Positions 1 through 8,309 of a DNA stretch of 64,000 nucleotides are shown here, piece by piece (position 1 is the stretch's first letter; each line of letters begins with the position of its first letter). The DNA comes from Erwinia piriflorinigrans CFBP 5888. Its GTDB lineage: Bacteria; Pseudomonadota; Gammaproteobacteria; Enterobacterales; Enterobacteriaceae. The stretch covers positions 310,001 to 374,000 of the forward strand of contig NZ_CAHS01000015.1 in the NCBI RefSeq assembly GCF_001050515.1, read 5' to 3'. The notes beneath the pieces were generated by a model, which saw only the letters and a list, made by a program, of their open reading frames with translations, was not told the origin of the DNA and made no database searches. The position numbers and the translations under genes were made by a program.

Positions 1-443
1 CGCACCGACTCTTCAAACGCCTGGGCACCTTTTAGCCCTTTATGCAGCTGCAACACCTCCATCAGCTGCTCACCCACACGCATGTAGGGATTAAGCGAAG
101 TCATCGGGTCCTGGAAAATCATGGCGATTTGCTCTGCGCGCAGTTTATTCAGATGCTTTTCCGGCAGATTAAGGATCTCTGATCCGTTGAAACGCGCTGA
201 GCCACCAATGCGGCCGTTGCTGGCCAGCAGGCCCATCAGGGCGAAAGCGGTCTGCGACTTGCCTGAACCGGACTCGCCGACGATACCGAGCGTTTCTCCG
301 GCACGCAGGCTGAAATTCAGGTCGTTGACCGCCGTCACATCACCGTCCGGGGTGCTGAAGGTGACGCGCAGATCTTTCACGTCCAACAGAGGTTCGCTTC
401 CCTGGGGCTTCGCCATCGCTGGCTTTAATTTAATTACGCTCAT
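1..443 (-). CDS. oppD: Oligopeptide ABC transporter ATPase OppD (5' part, runs off the window)
   Basis: This is the N-terminal 147 residues of the OppD ATPase, which with OppF powers peptide import through OppBC at the inner membrane. The Walker A motif GESGSGKS is at residues 56-63 and the Q-loop (IFQDPMTS) near residue 111. The signature motif, Walker B and the C-terminal oligopeptide-specific region lie beyond base 1. The ATG at 441-443 is 11 bp after the oppC stop, so the gene is co-transcribed with oppC. The call rests on the motifs and on its position in a canonical A-B-C-D operon. The absence of oppF is only due to the window edge. Confidence 0.95.
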   Translation of the reverse strand, partial: MSVIKLKPAMAKPQGSEPLLDVKDLRVTFSTPDGDVTAVNDLNFSLRAGETLGIVGESGSGKSQTAFALMGLLASNGRIGGSARFNGSEILNLPEKHLNKLRAEQIAMIFQDPMTSLNPYMRVGEQLMEVLQLHKGLKGAQAFEESV

Positions 444-454
444 TGGGAAACTCC

Positions 455-1363
455 TTAACGATCTTTCGGGTCGAGGGCATCACGTAAACCATCGCCGATA
501 AAGTTGAAACAGAACAGGGTAACCACCAGAAATGATGCTGGCCAAAGCAAGAGCCACGGCGAGACCTCCATCGAATTAGCCCCATCACTCAATAGCGCGC
601 CCCAGCTGCTTAACGGCTCCTGGGTGCCCAGGCCGAGAAAGCTAAGGAACGATTCAAACAGGATCATACTCGGCACCAGCAGCGAGGCGTACACCACCAC
701 GACCCCAAGTACGTTTGGCACGATATGGCGCATCACGATATTGAGGGTGGAAACGCCCCCCACCTCGGCGGCTTCAATAAACTCTTTGCGCTTCAGGCTC
801 AGAGTCTGGCCGCGCACGATACGCGCCATATCCAGCCAAGAAACCATGCCGATGGCGACAAATATCAGCAGGATGTTTTGGCCGAAGAGCGTCACCAGCA
901 GGATTACGAAGAACATAAACGGGAAAGAGTTGAGGATCTCCAGCAGGCGCATCATTATCGAATCGCTTTTGCCCCCAAGATAGCCCGCCAGGGTGCCATA
1001 CAGCGTACCGACGACCACCGCCACCAGCGCGGCGGCAACACCAACCATCAGCGAGATACGCCCGCCAATCGCCACCCGCACCAGCAGATCGCGCCCGGAG
1101 GAGTCGGTGCCCATATAATGACCGGAAGCCATGTCCGGCGCGGCTGACATCATCGCCCAGTCGGTGTCGTCATAGGCAAACGGCGACAGCATTGGTGCCA
1201 GCACCACGAACAGCGTCACCAGCAGCAGTACAAACAGGCTGGCCAACGCCGCGCGGTTATGGATAAAGCGGCGACGCGCATCCTGCCACAGGCTGCGCCC
1301 TTCTATTTCAAGCTTTTCGCTGAAGTTATCCAGGGCTTCGCTGTTTTTATTTCTTAACATCAT
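455..1363 (-). CDS. oppC: Oligopeptide ABC transporter permease OppC
   Basis: This inner-membrane permease subunit pairs with OppB to form the peptide channel. It has 302 aa, the E. coli length, and is nearly identical to E. coli OppC, including the charged N-terminal cytoplasmic stretch before the first membrane helix (about residues 38-60). The binding-protein-dependent transport signature, with its EAA loop (EFIEAAEVGG), is about two thirds along and contacts the ATPase. The gene starts 14 bp after the oppB stop and ends 11 bp before oppD, consistent with a single polycistronic mRNA. Confidence 0.97.
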   Translation of the reverse strand: MMLRNKNSEALDNFSEKLEIEGRSLWQDARRRFIHNRAALASLFVLLLVTLFVVLAPMLSPFAYDDTDWAMMSAAPDMASGHYMGTDSSGRDLLVRVAIGGRISLMVGVAAALVAVVVGTLYGTLAGYLGGKSDSIMMRLLEILNSFPFMFFVILLVTLFGQNILLIFVAIGMVSWLDMARIVRGQTLSLKRKEFIEAAEVGGVSTLNIVMRHIVPNVLGVVVVYASLLVPSMILFESFLSFLGLGTQEPLSSWGALLSDGANSMEVSPWLLLWPASFLVVTLFCFNFIGDGLRDALDPKDR

Positions 1364-1377
1364 TGCCAGCTCCAGAA

Positions 1378-2298
1378 TCAGTAGCGAATTTTTGGATCGA
1401 TTACGGCGTACAGCACGTCAACAATCGCGTTAAACAAAATGGTTAATGTGCCGACCAGAATGGTCAGGCTCAACACCAGTGAATAGTCGCGGTTAAGCGC
1501 CCCATTAACAAACAGCTGGCCAATGCCGGGCAGGCCATAAATCGTTTCAATCACCATCGAGCCGGTAATAATGCCGACAAAAGCGGGGCCGAGGTAGGAA
1601 AGCACCGGCAGCAGCGCGGGTTTCAGCGCATGACGCAGCACGATGCGGTGCATCGGCAGGCCTTTGGCGCGGGCGGTACGGATAAAGTTGGAGTGCAGGA
1701 CTTCAATCATTGAGCCACGGGTGATACGCGCGATACTGGCAATATATGCCAGCGACAGCGCCACCATTGGCAGGATCATATATTTCAACGCCCCCCCGTT
1801 CCAGCCTCCGCCGGGCAGCCATTTGAGGGTAATGGAGAACAGCAGCACCAGCAGCGGAGCCACCACAAAGCTCGGAATAACAATGCCGGTCATCGCCACC
1901 CCCATCACCGCGTAATCCCATTTGCTGTTTTGCTTGAGGGCGGCGATAACTCCGGCGCTCACGCCAAAGACCAGCGCGAACAGAAAGGCCGCCGCCCCCA
2001 GCTTAGCGGATACCGGGAAGGAACCCGCTACCAGGTCGTTAACCGAGTAATCTTTATATTTGAACGAGGGGCCAAAGTCCCCGTGCGCCAGCTGCTGAAG
2101 ATAGTTGAGATACTGCTTCCACATCGGATCATTAAGATGATATTTGGCTTCAATATTAGCCATCACTTCCGGCGTCAGCGCACGTTCGCTGGTAAACGGA
2201 CTGCCGGGTGCCAGCCGCATCATAAAGAAAGAGATGGTAATCAGAATAAAGAGCGTCGGGATCGCTTCGAGAAAACGACGCAGAATAAATTTTATCAT
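1378..2298 (-). CDS. oppB: Oligopeptide ABC transporter permease OppB
   Basis: This is the second permease subunit of the peptide importer. The 306-aa length matches the family. It begins with a membrane helix (FILRRFLEAIPTLFILI), as OppB/DppB proteins do, and carries the permease EAA-type loop (FIRTARAKGLP) near residues 205-215. It follows oppA after an 85-bp gap containing two strong stem-loops, which may lower its expression relative to the abundant binding protein. No defects are seen. Confidence 0.97.
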   Translation of the reverse strand: MIKFILRRFLEAIPTLFILITISFFMMRLAPGSPFTSERALTPEVMANIEAKYHLNDPMWKQYLNYLQQLAHGDFGPSFKYKDYSVNDLVAGSFPVSAKLGAAAFLFALVFGVSAGVIAALKQNSKWDYAVMGVAMTGIVIPSFVVAPLLVLLFSITLKWLPGGGWNGGALKYMILPMVALSLAYIASIARITRGSMIEVLHSNFIRTARAKGLPMHRIVLRHALKPALLPVLSYLGPAFVGIITGSMVIETIYGLPGIGQLFVNGALNRDYSLVLSLTILVGTLTILFNAIVDVLYAVIDPKIRY

Positions 2299-2321
2299 TG
2301 CCCGTACCTGCTGGCTTTAAG

Positions 2322-2377
2322 CCGCAGCGGCACAACCGCTGCGGTGACATTGCGTTAAGCGGGCAGCACGCTGCCCG
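2322..2377 (-). promoter_or_regulatory. Two stem-loops between oppA and oppB
   Basis: Two perfect inverted repeats lie between the genes: 9-bp arms at 2322-2330 and 2336-2344, and 8-bp arms at 2360-2367 and 2370-2377. Neither is followed by a clear U-tract on the minus strand. They look like mRNA-stabilising or partly attenuating hairpins that keep oppA transcript above oppBCD, a common arrangement for binding-protein operons. The role is inferred; the repeats are seen directly. Confidence 0.6.
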
Positions 2378-2383
2378 ACCTGC

Positions 2384-4015
2384 TTAGTGTTTAATAATAT
2401 ACAGATCTTTATCGTGGATATTATCCAACGGATCTTTCCCGTTATAGCCGCCAACCCAGGGCTTCACGAGTCGCAGGTTTTTGTAGTAATAAACCGGAAC
2501 AATCCCTGAATCACTGTCCAGGACTTTTTCAGCTGCGGCATAGTCACTGGCACGTTTGCCATCATCGCTTGCCTGTAGCGTTGCCTTCACGGCCTGATCA
2601 AAAGCTGGGCTCTTATAGTGAGAGGTATTATTGCTGCTGTCCGACAACAGCATATTCACGAAACTGCTGGGTTCATTATAGTCCGCACACCAGGCGGCAC
2701 GCGCTACGTCATAGTTGCCCTGATGGCGGGTATCGATGTAGGTCTTCCACTCCTGGTTTTGCAGTTTAACATTCACCCCGAGGTTCTTTTTCCAGATGGA
2801 GGCTGCGGCAATCGCCAGCTTTTTGTGCAAATCGGAGGTGTTGTACAGCAGGTCAAAGGTCAGCGGCTTGTCGGCGGTATAGCCCGCTGCGGCCAGCAGT
2901 TTTTTCGCTTCTTCATTACGCTTGTCCTGGGACCAGGTGAACCACTCTGGCGGAGTCAGCTTAATGCCATCGGTATAAGGCGGCGTAAAGCTGTAAGCGG
3001 GATCTTCCCCCTGCGCCTTCACTTTATTCACCAGGATATCGCGATCCAGGCCCAGTTTTAACGCGGTGCGCACGCGCGGGTCGTTAAAAGGCGGCTTTTG
3101 ATTGTTGATCTCGTAATAGTAGGTGCAGAGATAGGGTTCGGCGTGAATTTCAGCCGGGATCTCTTTTTTCAGCTTCTGATACAGTTCAATCGGTAAATAG
3201 TTAAAGGTCATATCGCTGCTGCCGCTGCGATAGCGGTTCGTGTCGGTCACTTCCGATGAAATAGGCAGGAAAGTGACCTTGTTCAGCACGGTGTGCGCAT
3301 TATCCCAGTACAGCGGATTACGCTGCAACACGATACGTTCGTTGACCACCCACTCTGCGGGCTTATACGCGCCGTTGCCGACAAAATTCGCCGGCTGGGT
3401 CCATTTTTCGCCGAACTTCTCTACCGCTGGCTTATAAACCGGTGACATCGATGGGTGGATCAGCAGCTTATAGAAATAGGGTACGGCGTCACTGAGCGTC
3501 ACCTGTAACGTGTGGGGGTCGACTGCCTTGACGCCGAGAGTATCCGGCGACTTTTTGCCGGCAATAATGTCATCGACGTTCAGCAGGTGACCATATTGCA
3601 GATAGCTGGCATAAGGCGAGGCGGTTTTTGGCTCGGCCAGTCGCTGCCAGCTGTAAACGAAGTCCTGCGCGGTGACCGGCTCACCGTTTGACCATTTCGC
3701 CGTGTCACGCAGATGGAAAATCCAGACTTTGCCGCCCTCTTTGCTTTCCCAGCTTTCCGCCACGCCTGGGATCACTTTGCCGTTAGCATCGGTGATAGCC
3801 AGGCCTTCCAGAATGTCGCGGTTGATATTTGATTCCGTTACGCCTTCAATCTTGTGCGGATCGAGCGACTGCGGCTCCGCGCCATTACCCCTGACCAGCT
3901 CCTGCTTATCCGCCAGCTGCACGCCGGTCGGAACCTCAGCAGCCCATGCCAGGTTGCCGGTCAGCGCGACCATCACGCCAGCGGCGATCAGCGTTTTCTT
4001 GGTGATATGTTTCAT
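2384..4015 (-). CDS. oppA: Periplasmic oligopeptide-binding protein OppA
   Basis: This substrate-binding protein delivers peptides to OppBC. It has 543 aa, as in E. coli. A Sec signal peptide (positive MKHITKK, hydrophobic core, AWA-A cleavage near residue 26) precedes the SBP_bac_5 fold. The peptide-amino-terminus binding aspartate is preserved in WCADYNEP (D445, mature D419 in the OppA literature). This copy is directly upstream of oppB and is therefore the structural operon member. A related paralogue lies upstream at 4190-5824, so the two probably arose by tandem duplication and may differ in peptide preference. Confidence 0.96.
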   Translation of the reverse strand: MKHITKKTLIAAGVMVALTGNLAWAAEVPTGVQLADKQELVRGNGAEPQSLDPHKIEGVTESNINRDILEGLAITDANGKVIPGVAESWESKEGGKVWIFHLRDTAKWSNGEPVTAQDFVYSWQRLAEPKTASPYASYLQYGHLLNVDDIIAGKKSPDTLGVKAVDPHTLQVTLSDAVPYFYKLLIHPSMSPVYKPAVEKFGEKWTQPANFVGNGAYKPAEWVVNERIVLQRNPLYWDNAHTVLNKVTFLPISSEVTDTNRYRSGSSDMTFNYLPIELYQKLKKEIPAEIHAEPYLCTYYYEINNQKPPFNDPRVRTALKLGLDRDILVNKVKAQGEDPAYSFTPPYTDGIKLTPPEWFTWSQDKRNEEAKKLLAAAGYTADKPLTFDLLYNTSDLHKKLAIAAASIWKKNLGVNVKLQNQEWKTYIDTRHQGNYDVARAAWCADYNEPSSFVNMLLSDSSNNTSHYKSPAFDQAVKATLQASDDGKRASDYAAAEKVLDSDSGIVPVYYYKNLRLVKPWVGGYNGKDPLDNIHDKDLYIIKH

Positions 4016-4163
4016 TGTTGAGAGACTCCTGTTTTATTTTTACCAACGAGTGCGGGCACCGTGGTTGTCCACTGTCGGGAAAACTTTGCCGGGCAACGGA
4101 ACGAGTCTGCCCGGTTAGTTTTTTTATATGCGCTATATATGCGCTTTTGCTTGCTATCACCAT

Positions 4164-4191
4164 AAAGCGTCTGGCAACCGCCAGACGCTTT
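4164..4191 (-). terminator. Stem-loop between the two oppA paralogues
   Basis: A perfect 12-bp inverted repeat (4164-4175 with 4180-4191, 4-nt loop) overlaps the stop codon of the upstream oppA-like gene. Read on the minus strand the stem ends in TTT but lacks a long U-tract. It could be a leaky terminator or a 3'-end processing or stability hairpin, leaving room for a separate oppA promoter in 4016-4163. Confidence 0.55.
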
Positions 4192-5824
4192 AGTGTTTTG
4201 TTATATAGAAATATTTCACGTCCATATGATCCTGCGGGTCCTTGCCGCTGTAGCCGCCCACCCAAGGTTTTATCAGGCGGGCGCTGACGCGGTAGTAGAC
4301 CGGAACCAGCGCCGAATCCTTATCCAGCAGCCCTTCGGCCTGCTGATAAATCTGCGCACGCTGCGCATCATCGGCAACGGTGAGTGACTGTTTCATCAGG
4401 CGGTCAAAGAGCGCGCTACGATAAAATGCGGTATTAGTTGAAGCATTACCGATCATTATATTGAGGAAAGTGGACGGTTCGTTATAGTCCGAACACCAGG
4501 TGGCACGCGCCACGTCATAGTTACCCTGGTGCCGCGTGTCTAGCATGGTTTTCCACTCCTGGTTCTGTAACGTCACCTGTGCGCCGAGGTTTTTGCTCCA
4601 CATTGATGCAGCAGCAATCGCCTGCTGTTTATTCACATCAGAGGTGTTATACAGCAGCGAGAAGCGCAGCGGGTTAGCCGCACTGTAACCCGCCGCTGCC
4701 AGCAAATCTTTGGCCTGCTGATTACGCTGCGGTTGGCTCAGCGTGAACCACGTTGGAGGCGTTAACTCGACCCCATCGGTATAGGGTGGCGTCAGGCTGT
4801 AAGCCGGGATCTGCCCCTGTCCCATAATTTTTTCGGCGATAATGGTGCGATCCAGCGTCATTTTCACCGCTGCGCGAACTCGCGCATCGTTGAACGGCGG
4901 GCGGCGGTTATTCAACTCATAATAGAAGGTACATAGATAGGGGCTGACGTGAACCTGTGCGCCCAGCTGCTGTTTAAGCTGTCGGAAGCGATTCGGTGGC
5001 AGTGCGCTATTGGTGATATCAATCTCGCCACTACGGTAGCGATTAACGTCGCTGGTTTCCGAAGAAATGGGCAAAAATGTCGCCTGTTCGATGACCGTTT
5101 TGTCATTGTTCCAGTACTGCGGATTGCGCTTCAGCACGATCTTTTCGTTAATCACCCAGTCACTTAGCGTGTAGGCTCCGTTGCCTACATAGTGCGCGGG
5201 CTGTGTCCACTTCTCGCCCCAGGTTTCAACAGCGCGACGATTCAAAGGATTAAAGGCGGTATGAGCGACCATCGAGAGGAAATAAGGCACGGGTTCACTG
5301 AGCGTGACTTCAAGATGATGTGTATCCAGCGCCCTGAAGCCCAGCGCGCTTGCCGGGAGTTGATGCGTCAGGATCTTATCGGCGTTAAGCAAATGCGCCG
5401 CCTGGGCAAAGCTGGCATAAGGTGACGCGGTTTCAGCACTGACCAGTCGCTGCCAGCTGTAAACAAAATCGGCTGCGCTGACCGGCTCACCGTTGCTCCA
5501 GCGCGCGTCAGGGCGCAGGGTAAAGACCCACACCTTGCCCTGCTGGTTTTCCCAGCTTTGCGCCATGCCGGGTACCAGCTTGCCATGATTATCCGTGGTG
5601 ACCAGCCCTTCCAGCAGGTTCTGGATTATATCGCTTTCTGGCACCCCTTCACTTTTTTGCGGGTCCAGCGAAGAAGGTTCCGTGCCGTTATTGATCGCCA
5701 GTTGCTGGCTGTCGTTTAGTTTAACCCCAGCAGGAATATCGGCGGCAAAGGCTGGCATAGTCAGTACACTCAGCAGCATTCCCGTACCCGAAGCTGTCCG
5801 GCCCCATGATTTAACATCTCTCAT
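4190..5824 (-). CDS. Second OppA-like periplasmic peptide-binding protein
   Basis: This 544-aa SBP_bac_5 protein is a clear paralogue of the adjacent OppA: both share long conserved stretches such as FLPISSE, WKTxxDTRHQGNYDVARA and KPWVGGY. It has an export signal (hydrophobic segment around residues 13-27 ending PAFA-A). The peptide-anchoring aspartate is kept in WCSDYNEP, so it should bind peptides. It lacks its own permease or ATPase genes and presumably feeds the shared OppBCDF channel, as MppA does in E. coli. It could be an OppA or MppA type; the sequence alone does not decide, so no symbol is given. Confidence 0.9.
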   Translation of the reverse strand: MRDVKSWGRTASGTGMLLSVLTMPAFAADIPAGVKLNDSQQLAINNGTEPSSLDPQKSEGVPESDIIQNLLEGLVTTDNHGKLVPGMAQSWENQQGKVWVFTLRPDARWSNGEPVSAADFVYSWQRLVSAETASPYASFAQAAHLLNADKILTHQLPASALGFRALDTHHLEVTLSEPVPYFLSMVAHTAFNPLNRRAVETWGEKWTQPAHYVGNGAYTLSDWVINEKIVLKRNPQYWNNDKTVIEQATFLPISSETSDVNRYRSGEIDITNSALPPNRFRQLKQQLGAQVHVSPYLCTFYYELNNRRPPFNDARVRAAVKMTLDRTIIAEKIMGQGQIPAYSLTPPYTDGVELTPPTWFTLSQPQRNQQAKDLLAAAGYSAANPLRFSLLYNTSDVNKQQAIAAASMWSKNLGAQVTLQNQEWKTMLDTRHQGNYDVARATWCSDYNEPSTFLNIMIGNASTNTAFYRSALFDRLMKQSLTVADDAQRAQIYQQAEGLLDKDSALVPVYYRVSARLIKPWVGGYSGKDPQDHMDVKYFYITKH

Positions 5825-6398
5825 CAGTGATTAACCCCTTATAGTGAAAGCCAGCCGAACAGAGTGGCAGTGTACGATCCTAAGGCACTCATATAACTTG
5901 CACATCTGATGCCAATCTTTGCCAATTTATCAAAAATTATCAGAATGTTCCGGGTTAACCTAATAGCATGTTGCAAAAATGTTAACCACTTCTCTTTTAA
6001 CATGATAAAAGCCAGGGGCATATCGTTATTTATTTTCGAGAAATAATGCTTAACACCATGAAATTGAACAGTTTAAAAGTAATTCACTGCGCAATTCGCA
6101 CAAATAACCGACAAAGGGCGTGTTATTTGAACAAAAAACTGTTCAATTCATCAAATTTGCTCATCTCCACTAAAAAAAACCTCTCATAAAGTGATAAAAA
6201 CTGCCTTTTTGTCAATTAAAGCTGCAATGTATGATGTCATTCAAATAACATTTTCTTCCGAAGTTAATAACAAACAGGCTTTTGCAGTAATTACATTAAT
6301 AATTTACTACTTAAATTAAGATTAATGAATAAATGCACTTTTAAGGTGCTTCAAAAAGGTGCTTTGCACTGTTATGGTTCATAAGTGTTACTCCAGGC
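5825..6398. promoter_or_regulatory. AT-rich intergenic region upstream of the opp genes, with nested inverted repeats
   Basis: No convincing gene is present in this 574-bp stretch. It is AT-rich and contains a perfect 13-bp inverted repeat (6062-6074 and 6136-6148) enclosing a perfect 8-bp inverted repeat (6101-6108 and 6122-6129). The inner motif CAAATAAC recurs at 6242-6249. A 9-bp direct repeat AAGGTGCTT occurs at 6343-6351 and 6356-6364. It must hold the promoter for the oppA-like gene and probably regulator sites; I cannot assign a regulator. Confidence 0.55.
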
Positions 6399-6424
6399 AA
6401 AAAAAAAGCGCATAATATGCGCTT
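6399..6424 (-). terminator. Rho-independent terminator of ychE
   Basis: On the minus strand a 9-bp stem (arms 6416-6424 and 6406-6414) is followed directly by a run of T. It lies about 30 bp after the ychE stop. This is a textbook intrinsic terminator separating ychE from the opp genes on the same strand. Confidence 0.85.
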
Positions 6425-6454
6425 AAAATTCGTTCAGCTAGAATTAAAAACTAG

Positions 6455-7102
6455 CTAACTGACTAACCCTGGAAACAAAGCACGAATACCGGTCACCATA
6501 AACTCAATCCCCAACGCCATCAGCAACAGGCCCATGATACGCGTCACCACGTTGATACCGGTCTGCCCCAGCGCCCTGACTAACAAAGGCGCAACACGGA
6601 ACAGCAACCAGCAGCAGCCGGCGAACAGGGCAATGGCCAGGCTGAAACCCAGCAGATTCTGCCAGCTGTTATAGCGTGTGCTCCAGACAATGGTAGAACT
6701 GATCGCCCCTGGCCCCGCCATCAACGGAAGCGCCAAAGGAACAACGCCGATACTTTCGCGAATAGCCGTCTCTGACTTTTCCTGCTTGTTCTGTTTATCC
6801 TCGCCCAGTTTGCCGCTGATCATCGACATAGCAATGGTCACCACCAGTATGCCGCCAGCGATGCGAAATGAATCTATTGAGATACCGAAGATATGCAGGA
6901 TGCCATCCCCGAGAAACAGTGCGGTCCACAAAATGATCGCCACCGACAAATTGGCCGTCAGGTTGGTTTTGTGGCGGGCTACCGGGATCTGATCGCGCGT
7001 CATACTGATGAATACCGGAATAATGCCAATCGGATTCACCAGGGCAAACAGGCCAACAAAGAATTTAATATAAACAGAAAGATCTAACAGTGCAGTGTTC
7101 AC
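6455..7102 (-). CDS. ychE: MarC-family inner-membrane protein YchE
   Basis: This 215-aa membrane protein of the MarC/UPF0056 family has the same length as E. coli YchE and about six hydrophobic segments. Characteristic stretches are FALVNPIGIIPVF near residue 20 and LPLMAGPGAISS near residue 128. Its biochemical role is unknown; MarC relatives are not proven transporters. The order adhE-ychE-opp is the same as in E. coli. It has its own terminator and so is likely transcribed alone. Confidence 0.93.
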   Translation of the reverse strand: MNTALLDLSVYIKFFVGLFALVNPIGIIPVFISMTRDQIPVARHKTNLTANLSVAIILWTALFLGDGILHIFGISIDSFRIAGGILVVTIAMSMISGKLGEDKQNKQEKSETAIRESIGVVPLALPLMAGPGAISSTIVWSTRYNSWQNLLGFSLAIALFAGCCWLLFRVAPLLVRALGQTGINVVTRIMGLLLMALGIEFMVTGIRALFPGLVS

Positions 7103-7449
7103 AGCACGCTCCGTGGGCGAGGACAGCTTGATGGCGGCTAATGTAATGGAAATTCACGTTGCTGACCATCCCTGCGGCAATGACGTTATCGCTGCCCCAT
7201 CGTTCTGTCAGGATGCCCGTATGGGAACTAATTATCTAAGTTGGAGAAACTTCATGTCAAATATAAAAACACTTTAGTTTTATCATCGGTGTGGTTGGCG
7301 TTTTTCGCGTATTTTTATGACCTGTTGCTATTTACGCTTTCGCTAATACATTATCGACCATTTCAAATATTCATTAAAATATTACCAGCGCTAGCGCCTC
7401 CGAAAGCGATTGGCAGGCAAGCGCCCACCGTCACATTAAAATTACGATC

Positions 7450-7716
7450 TCATACAGAGCAGTCAATAAGAAAAAATAAGGTATAAACAAACTTTCTCTC
7501 ACGATCAGGCAAAGGGAGTAAACCACACAGAGATATAATTACTAATGAATACAATGAGAAAAGAAAGATCTTAAGCAGATCGCGATGGGTTTCCGCCGGG
7601 AGAAAATCGCCGTATCCAGCCCCATGCTGTGCGATGGTATTGAGATGCTGCTGAAATTTTTGGGTAATATCTATCCGTTCTGAGCCAAACAATTCGCCTA
7701 CGGGTTCAATGCCCAT
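7450..7716 (-). pseudogene. Short ORF with a gene-like N-terminus, probably a truncated gene
   Basis: This 88-codon ORF is not recognised. The first roughly 50 residues (start MGIEPVGELFG) use codons typical of the neighbouring genes and read like a soluble domain. The rest is AT-rich, hydrophobic and unlike the first half. No good ribosome-binding site precedes the ATG. I read it as the 5' remnant of a lost gene running into non-coding DNA. It could instead be a small membrane-anchored protein. No function is assigned. Confidence 0.3.
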
Positions 7717-8309
7717 GAACTTTTACCCATTGATATGAAATGGTGACTTTATTTTAAAAAGAGCATACCCAAAAGTAAGCTGTGCTTAGCGCGGCATGTA
7801 CTGAATAACTAACAGACAGAAGTCAATTTAAAAAGTCATATCTCTATGCAACTCGCGCCCTTTATCCTGTCTGTTTATCAGCTGAATAAAGTCGAGATTA
7901 TTGGCGTATTTTACAAGCGGCTTAAATATTTATCACAGGGGAGATAATTAAAAATTACTGTTTTTAATTTTTCACCGCCGGATGGGTAAAAGCTTCACTG
8001 GTTCAGACATTGGAAAGCGATCCGCTCGCTGGATATCAGAATAAGGGAAAAACCAATCGCGAGGCTGAATGGTGCCAGCTTATAACATTGATGATCTGGG
8101 TCATCTTCCCACCTTTAAGCAAACGCTATGCTCAGACACGTACCCGCATGAAGGCACGCTAAGCCCCTCGGCTGTCTCTGATGCGCAGACTCTTTGAGTA
8201 AAGCTGTAGGGACCGTTCAGACCCGCCGCCCGTACATCCAGACCGCAGCAGGCCTTAAACGATGAATTTTGCAGTTTTACTCATTAAGTTTAATTTGCAG
8301 GAGAGCATG
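7717..8309. promoter_or_regulatory. Upstream and leader region of adhE
   Basis: About 590 bp lie before adhE without a recognised gene. The first half is AT-rich; 7980-8260 has higher GC. A 42-codon ORF with a plausible GAGG ribosome-binding site occurs at 8069-8197 but resembles nothing I know. In E. coli adhE has a long upstream control region with sites for redox and global regulators, and this stretch is likely the counterpart. I could not place promoter elements with confidence. Confidence 0.4.

Noticed and set aside
5839-6021. 60-codon minus-strand ORF upstream of the oppA-like gene
   Set aside because: Lies in the promoter region, has no homologue I recognise and has weak initiation signals.
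8262-8309. Upstream ATG of adhE giving a 913-aa protein
   Set aside because: The extra 16 residues have no counterpart in AdhE, and the AGGAG ribosome-binding site lies inside them, 6 nt before the ATG at 8310.
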